46,923 nt of DNA from an uncultured Bacteroidales bacterium (GTDB taxonomy: Bacteria; Bacteroidota; Bacteroidia; Bacteroidales; Muribaculaceae), in NCBI GenBank assembly GCA_947573135.1, contig CANPDU010000026.1, forward strand, positions 1 through 46,923, given 5' to 3'. Shown here one piece after another: positions 44,036 through 46,923 of this stretch; the first letter of the stretch is position 1; each line of letters starts with the position of its first letter. The notes below the pieces were generated by a model. The model saw only the letters and a program-made list of their open reading frames with translations. It had not been told where the DNA came from and ran no database searches. The position numbers and the translations under genes are program-made.

Positions 44036-44743
44036 ATGAAAAAATCCACTGTCCTCTTGTCTTCGGCTTTTATTGCCGCAGCTATTGTTGTTCTCGGCTT
44101 TGCTCTGAAAGCCGGTATTGATAATTTCAGTAACCGCGACCGCGATGTAACTGTCCGGGGACTCTGTGAGCGTCAGGTGATGGCCAACAAAGTGACATGG
44201 CCTATTGTGACTAAAGAGATGGGCAACGACCTCGTGGCTATCTACGACAAAATCCAGCGAAATAACTCGGCCATAATCAGCTTCCTTAAATCAAACGGTA
44301 TAGACGACACTGAAATATCGGTTAATCCTCCGGCCGTCACTGACCGTCTTGCCGACAGCTATAATGCTGAGAATGTCAGAGTGCGTTATAACGTTACCAA
44401 TGTGATCGTCGTAACATCGTCGAAAGTCGATCAGGTCCGTAAGCTTATCGACCGTCAGACTGATCTTATGAAAGAGGGGGTTGCCGTTGTGGCCGAGAAC
44501 TATCAGTATCAGACTACCTATGAATATACCGATCTCAATGCTGTCAAACCCGAGATGATTGCCGAAGCTACACGCAACGCACGTGAGGCGGCCGACAAAT
44601 TCGCTGCGGATTCGCAGAGCCGTCTCGGCAAGATAAAGACAGCCCGTCAGGGACAGTTTACCATTGAGGATCGCGACCAGTACACTCCATATATCAAAAA
44701 CATACGCGTCGTCACTTCAATCGACTATTATCTCGAAGACTGA
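44036..44743 (+). CDS. SIMPL-domain (DUF541) periplasmic protein
   Basis: A 235-residue protein with an N-terminal membrane anchor (about 5-26, TVLLSSAFIAAAIVVLGFALKAG), then a SIMPL/DUF541 domain: DVTVRGLCERQVMANKVTW near the start and LNAVKPEMIAEATRNAREAADKFAADS late in the domain. Family members (for example E. coli YggE) are linked to oxidative or envelope stress. The paired small lipoprotein upstream suggests a shared envelope role; inference only. Confidence 0.88.
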   Translation: MKKSTVLLSSAFIAAAIVVLGFALKAGIDNFSNRDRDVTVRGLCERQVMANKVTWPIVTKEMGNDLVAIYDKIQRNNSAIISFLKSNGIDDTEISVNPPAVTDRLADSYNAENVRVRYNVTNVIVVTSSKVDQVRKLIDRQTDLMKEGVAVVAENYQYQTTYEYTDLNAVKPEMIAEATRNAREAADKFAADSQSRLGKIKTARQGQFTIEDRDQYTPYIKNIRVVTSIDYYLED

Positions 44744-44769
44744 CCGCGCTTATGTTGACGCGATTCCTT

Positions 44770-44800
44770 TTTGTTTTTAAAATAAAAAGGTCTATCTTTG
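44770..44800 (+). promoter_or_regulatory. dnaX promoter
   Basis: TTTG (44770-44773), 19-nt spacer, TATCTTTG (44793-44800), a perfect consensus. The ATG begins at 44808, 7 nt after the box, so the transcript is expected to be leaderless or nearly so. Confidence 0.8.
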
Positions 44801-44807
44801 CAGATAT

Positions 44808-46559
44808 ATGGAACATTACATCGTATCAGCCCGAAAATACCGGCCATCGACTTTCGCATCGGTGGTGGGGCAGCCTGCGCTGACAGCCACGCTTAAAAAT
44901 GCCATTGCCTCCGACCGTCTTGCCCACGCCTACCTTTTCTGTGGGTCGCGTGGGGTAGGCAAGACGTCGTGCGCGCGTATTTTTGCAAAGACCATCAACT
45001 GTGAAAATCCGGGACCCGACGGCGAGGCGTGCAACTGTTGCAGTTCGTGCGCCGCTTTCAATGAAGGCCGTTCGCTCAATGTCGTCGAACTTGACGCCGC
45101 CTCTCATAATAGTATTGAAGACATCCGGAGCATGATAGAGCAGGTCCAGCTCCCTCCTGCTCAGGGACGTTATCGCGTCTTTATAATCGACGAGGTGCAC
45201 ATGCTTTCGACCGCTGCTTTCAATGCGTTCCTCAAGACTCTTGAAGAACCGCCGTCCTACGTGATTTTCATCCTCGCGACGACCGAGAAGCATAAAATCA
45301 TTCCGACTATTCTGTCTCGATGCCAGATCTACGATTTCAATCGCATCACTATCCGCGATATGGTCGCTCATCTGTCATATGTCGCTTCTCAGGAAGGTAT
45401 AACTGCCGACCCCGCCGCGCTTGCGGTCATAGCCGCAAAGGCCGACGGTGCCATGCGCGACGCTCTCTCGATTTTCGACCAGGTAGCTGCTTCTTCGCGA
45501 GGCAACATCACTTATCAGTCGGCGATCGATAACCTTAACGTACTGGATCATGCTTATTACAAGCGCCTGATCGATGCGTTCATTTCTGATAATGTGCCTG
45601 AGGCTCTGTTGATCTATAAGCAGATCCGCGACAAAGGTTTTGACTCCCAGTTTTTTGTCAACGGCCTTGCTCTCTATATACGTGATCTTATGCTCGCGAG
45701 CAGTCCTCAGACCTTGCCTTTGCTGGAAGTTCCTGACGAGATGAGGGCCGAAATGGCTGCCATCGCGTCGAGGTGTAAGCCCGACTTCCTTTACCGGGCG
45801 ATGGATCTGTGTAACTCTACCGATCTTAATTACAGGCAGGCGTCCAACAAACAGTTCCTTGTCGAACTGATGTTGATTAAGCTATGCCAACCACTCAGCC
45901 CCTCCCAAAGTGACAGCGGCGATGGTGAGGGGCAGTTGAAACCGATAGCCGCTTTTACTCAGCCTCCGACGCAACAATACAGTCAGCAGCCTGCGGTTGC
46001 CACGTCTGTTTCCGAACCGCAGACTGTCGCTGAACCCATGGTTGCAAAGCCTCAGCTCCTTGCTTCCGCTCCGGTCTCCGACTCACGGCCTCCGATTGCG
46101 GCACGCCCGCGTTTGCGCACACCCGAATTATCCTTGAAGCGAACTGCTCATCCTGAGGCTCAGGCCGTTTCTGTAGCCACTGCACATGATCTGCGTTCCA
46201 CGCCTTATACGGATGATGCTGTGGCTAACTTCTGGCAGTCATACATTCAGACTCACAGCACGGCACGCTTACTGGTCAACATCATGCGTAATTGCTCGCC
46301 CGTACGCATTGCCGGCGACTCTTTCCGTGTCGAGGTTGAGAACGATATTCAGCTTAATCTTTTGGCCGATAATCTCAACGATATAACATCTTATCTGCGC
46401 GACAACATCCTTAACGACAACTTCACTCTCGAAGCTGCCATCAAAGACGGCCCTTCATCTCCTAAGACATGGACCGAACGCGAAGTCCTCGAACATATGA
46501 AACGCACCAATCCCGAATTCAGCTCCTTCGTCGACGACTTCAACCTGACCCTCCTCTAA
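44808..46559 (+). CDS. dnaX: DNA polymerase III subunit gamma/tau
   Basis: A 583-residue clamp-loader ATPase. Walker A is GSRGVGKT (46-53), followed by the zinc-binding cysteines (Cys65, Cys75, Cys78, Cys81), FIIDEVHMLS (Walker B/DExH) and the sensor-1 ATTEKHKIIPTILSRCQ. After the AAA+ core a Pro/Ala/Ser-rich linker (about 370-460, SQQPAVATSVSEPQTVAEP) leads to a C-terminal domain starting about 465 that in tau contacts the polymerase. I did not see a frameshift signal of the E. coli type (A-run with hairpin), so only the long form is predicted. Confidence 0.95.
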   Translation: MEHYIVSARKYRPSTFASVVGQPALTATLKNAIASDRLAHAYLFCGSRGVGKTSCARIFAKTINCENPGPDGEACNCCSSCAAFNEGRSLNVVELDAASHNSIEDIRSMIEQVQLPPAQGRYRVFIIDEVHMLSTAAFNAFLKTLEEPPSYVIFILATTEKHKIIPTILSRCQIYDFNRITIRDMVAHLSYVASQEGITADPAALAVIAAKADGAMRDALSIFDQVAASSRGNITYQSAIDNLNVLDHAYYKRLIDAFISDNVPEALLIYKQIRDKGFDSQFFVNGLALYIRDLMLASSPQTLPLLEVPDEMRAEMAAIASRCKPDFLYRAMDLCNSTDLNYRQASNKQFLVELMLIKLCQPLSPSQSDSGDGEGQLKPIAAFTQPPTQQYSQQPAVATSVSEPQTVAEPMVAKPQLLASAPVSDSRPPIAARPRLRTPELSLKRTAHPEAQAVSVATAHDLRSTPYTDDAVANFWQSYIQTHSTARLLVNIMRNCSPVRIAGDSFRVEVENDIQLNLLADNLNDITSYLRDNILNDNFTLEAAIKDGPSSPKTWTEREVLEHMKRTNPEFSSFVDDFNLTLL

Positions 46560-46572
46560 TTTCCCTAAAAAA

Positions 46573-46604
46573 TTTGCATCCTAACTCAAAAAATCATAAC
46601 TTTG
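46573..46604 (+). promoter_or_regulatory. Consensus promoter reading out of the window
   Basis: TTTG (46573-46576), exactly 20 nt, TAACTTTG (46597-46604): one of the best promoter matches in the window. It reads rightward, with no ORF start in the next ~310 bases. Confidence 0.75.
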
Positions 46605-46923
46605 CTGTCACTTATCGTCGCTCTGCGCCTCGAAATCGGACCGGCAGACCGGCACTGACTTGACGGAACTCACCTCGCCGTGAGTCCGACGATGAAATAG
46701 CCTGATCGGCAAGAGTCAGAAGCCAAGAGATAAAGTCAGCCGTGTGCCGCGCGTTGTGAGCCGTTGCCAGACAGTCATCGACGGGTCTCTGACCCCGGGA
46801 TCATCTTTATTGTATAACGCAAAGCTTCTGATCAGACAACACTAAGTCGAAAGAGCGAGCAGACATAACGGGTCAGCGGATTTTTCCGGTTGGTGAGCGA
46901 TGATGTCAGGCGTATAGTGTCGC
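46605..46923 (+). other. Noncoding stretch downstream of a strong promoter; possible structured RNA or long leader
   Basis: No start codon with a credible ORF is present in any plus frame. Inverted repeats include GGAACTCAC/GTGAGTCC (46659 region), GGGTC-TCT-GACCC (46785 region) and TCTGATCAGA. It does not show the hallmarks of RNase P RNA, tmRNA, SRP RNA, tRNA or rRNA that I can recognise. It may be an uncharacterised RNA, a long 5' leader or a degenerate gene; the window ends before this can be settled. Confidence 0.4.

Noticed and set aside
46832-46921. A minus-strand open frame at the window edge ending in TGA
   Set aside because: Only 29 codons are visible and no domain can be recognised; it runs opposite to a consensus promoter. 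Could be the 3' end of a neighbouring gene, but undecidable here.

Overview
The window comes from the chromosome of a Bacteroidota bacterium, most likely order Bacteroidales and plausibly a gut Muribaculaceae-type organism (family-level placement is inference). The signs are recurring promoters of the Bacteroidota sigma factor type (TTTG / about 20 nt / TAnnTTTG) at many gene starts, almost no Shine-Dalgarno sequences, a lysyl-tRNA synthetase with the longer C-terminus usual in this phylum, a type IX-like C-terminal sorting domain on a large surface protein, TPR-histidine kinases of the HisKA_3 type, and the order sigma54 activator - LptE-like - TPR protein - secG. No tRNA, rRNA, CRISPR array, prophage or complete insertion sequence was found.

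Layout. (1) 32-7645, minus strand: a tight six-gene run of a THUMP-type RNA methyltransferase, purD, a polytopic membrane protein, pdxB, a fused glycerophosphodiesterase/EEP phosphatase and a His-rich CobW-type metallochaperone, all read from one promoter near 7665. (2) 7646-8278: a 633 bp intergenic region with a candidate small RNA on the minus strand, a solo transposon-end-like repeat and the lysS promoter. (3) 8279-12431, plus: lysS, gpsA, pgi, closed by a terminator. (4) 12589-17616, minus: an NlpE-like lipoprotein on its own, then an unrecognised membrane-anchored protein, a secreted GH31 alpha-glycosidase and ribE as one close-packed unit. (5) 17765-25349, plus: a periplasmic-TPR histidine kinase, its LuxR-type response regulator and a 1651-residue cell-surface protein (GLUG-like segments, an InlB/Listeria-Bacteroides repeat, four BIG2 domains, C-terminal sorting domain). 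(6) 25612-34541, minus: RluA-type pseudouridine synthase and topA, a U32 family protein, then sigma54 activator, LptE-like lipoprotein, TPR protein and secG, then glycerate kinase. (7) 34664-34961: a 298 bp MITE-like element with 33 bp terminal inverted repeats and a TAA duplication. (8) 34979-37779, plus: Ig-like lipoprotein and nucleotidyltransferase. (9) 37854-39430, minus: GtrA protein and polyprenyl diphosphate synthase. (10) 39574-46559: polA, a small membrane protein, trmD (minus), a small lipoprotein, a SIMPL protein and dnaX. (11) 46560-46923: a textbook promoter followed by sequence with no ORF but with hairpins, cut by the window end.

Most of the content is housekeeping: translation (lysS, trmD, RNA modification), replication and topology (polA, topA, dnaX), central metabolism (pgi, gpsA, glycerate kinase, purD) and cofactors (pdxB, ribE, isoprenoids). 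The accessory interest lies in the sensor-regulator-surface protein block, the MITE and its scattered solo ends, the candidate noncoding RNAs, the repeated near-leaderless promoter layout (dnaX, the U32 gene, the 17616 gene), and operator-like inverted repeats at the response-regulator and U32 promoters. I did not see an obvious complete novel defence or metabolic system; the strongest 'undescribed' candidates are the MITE family and the noncoding region at the right end.
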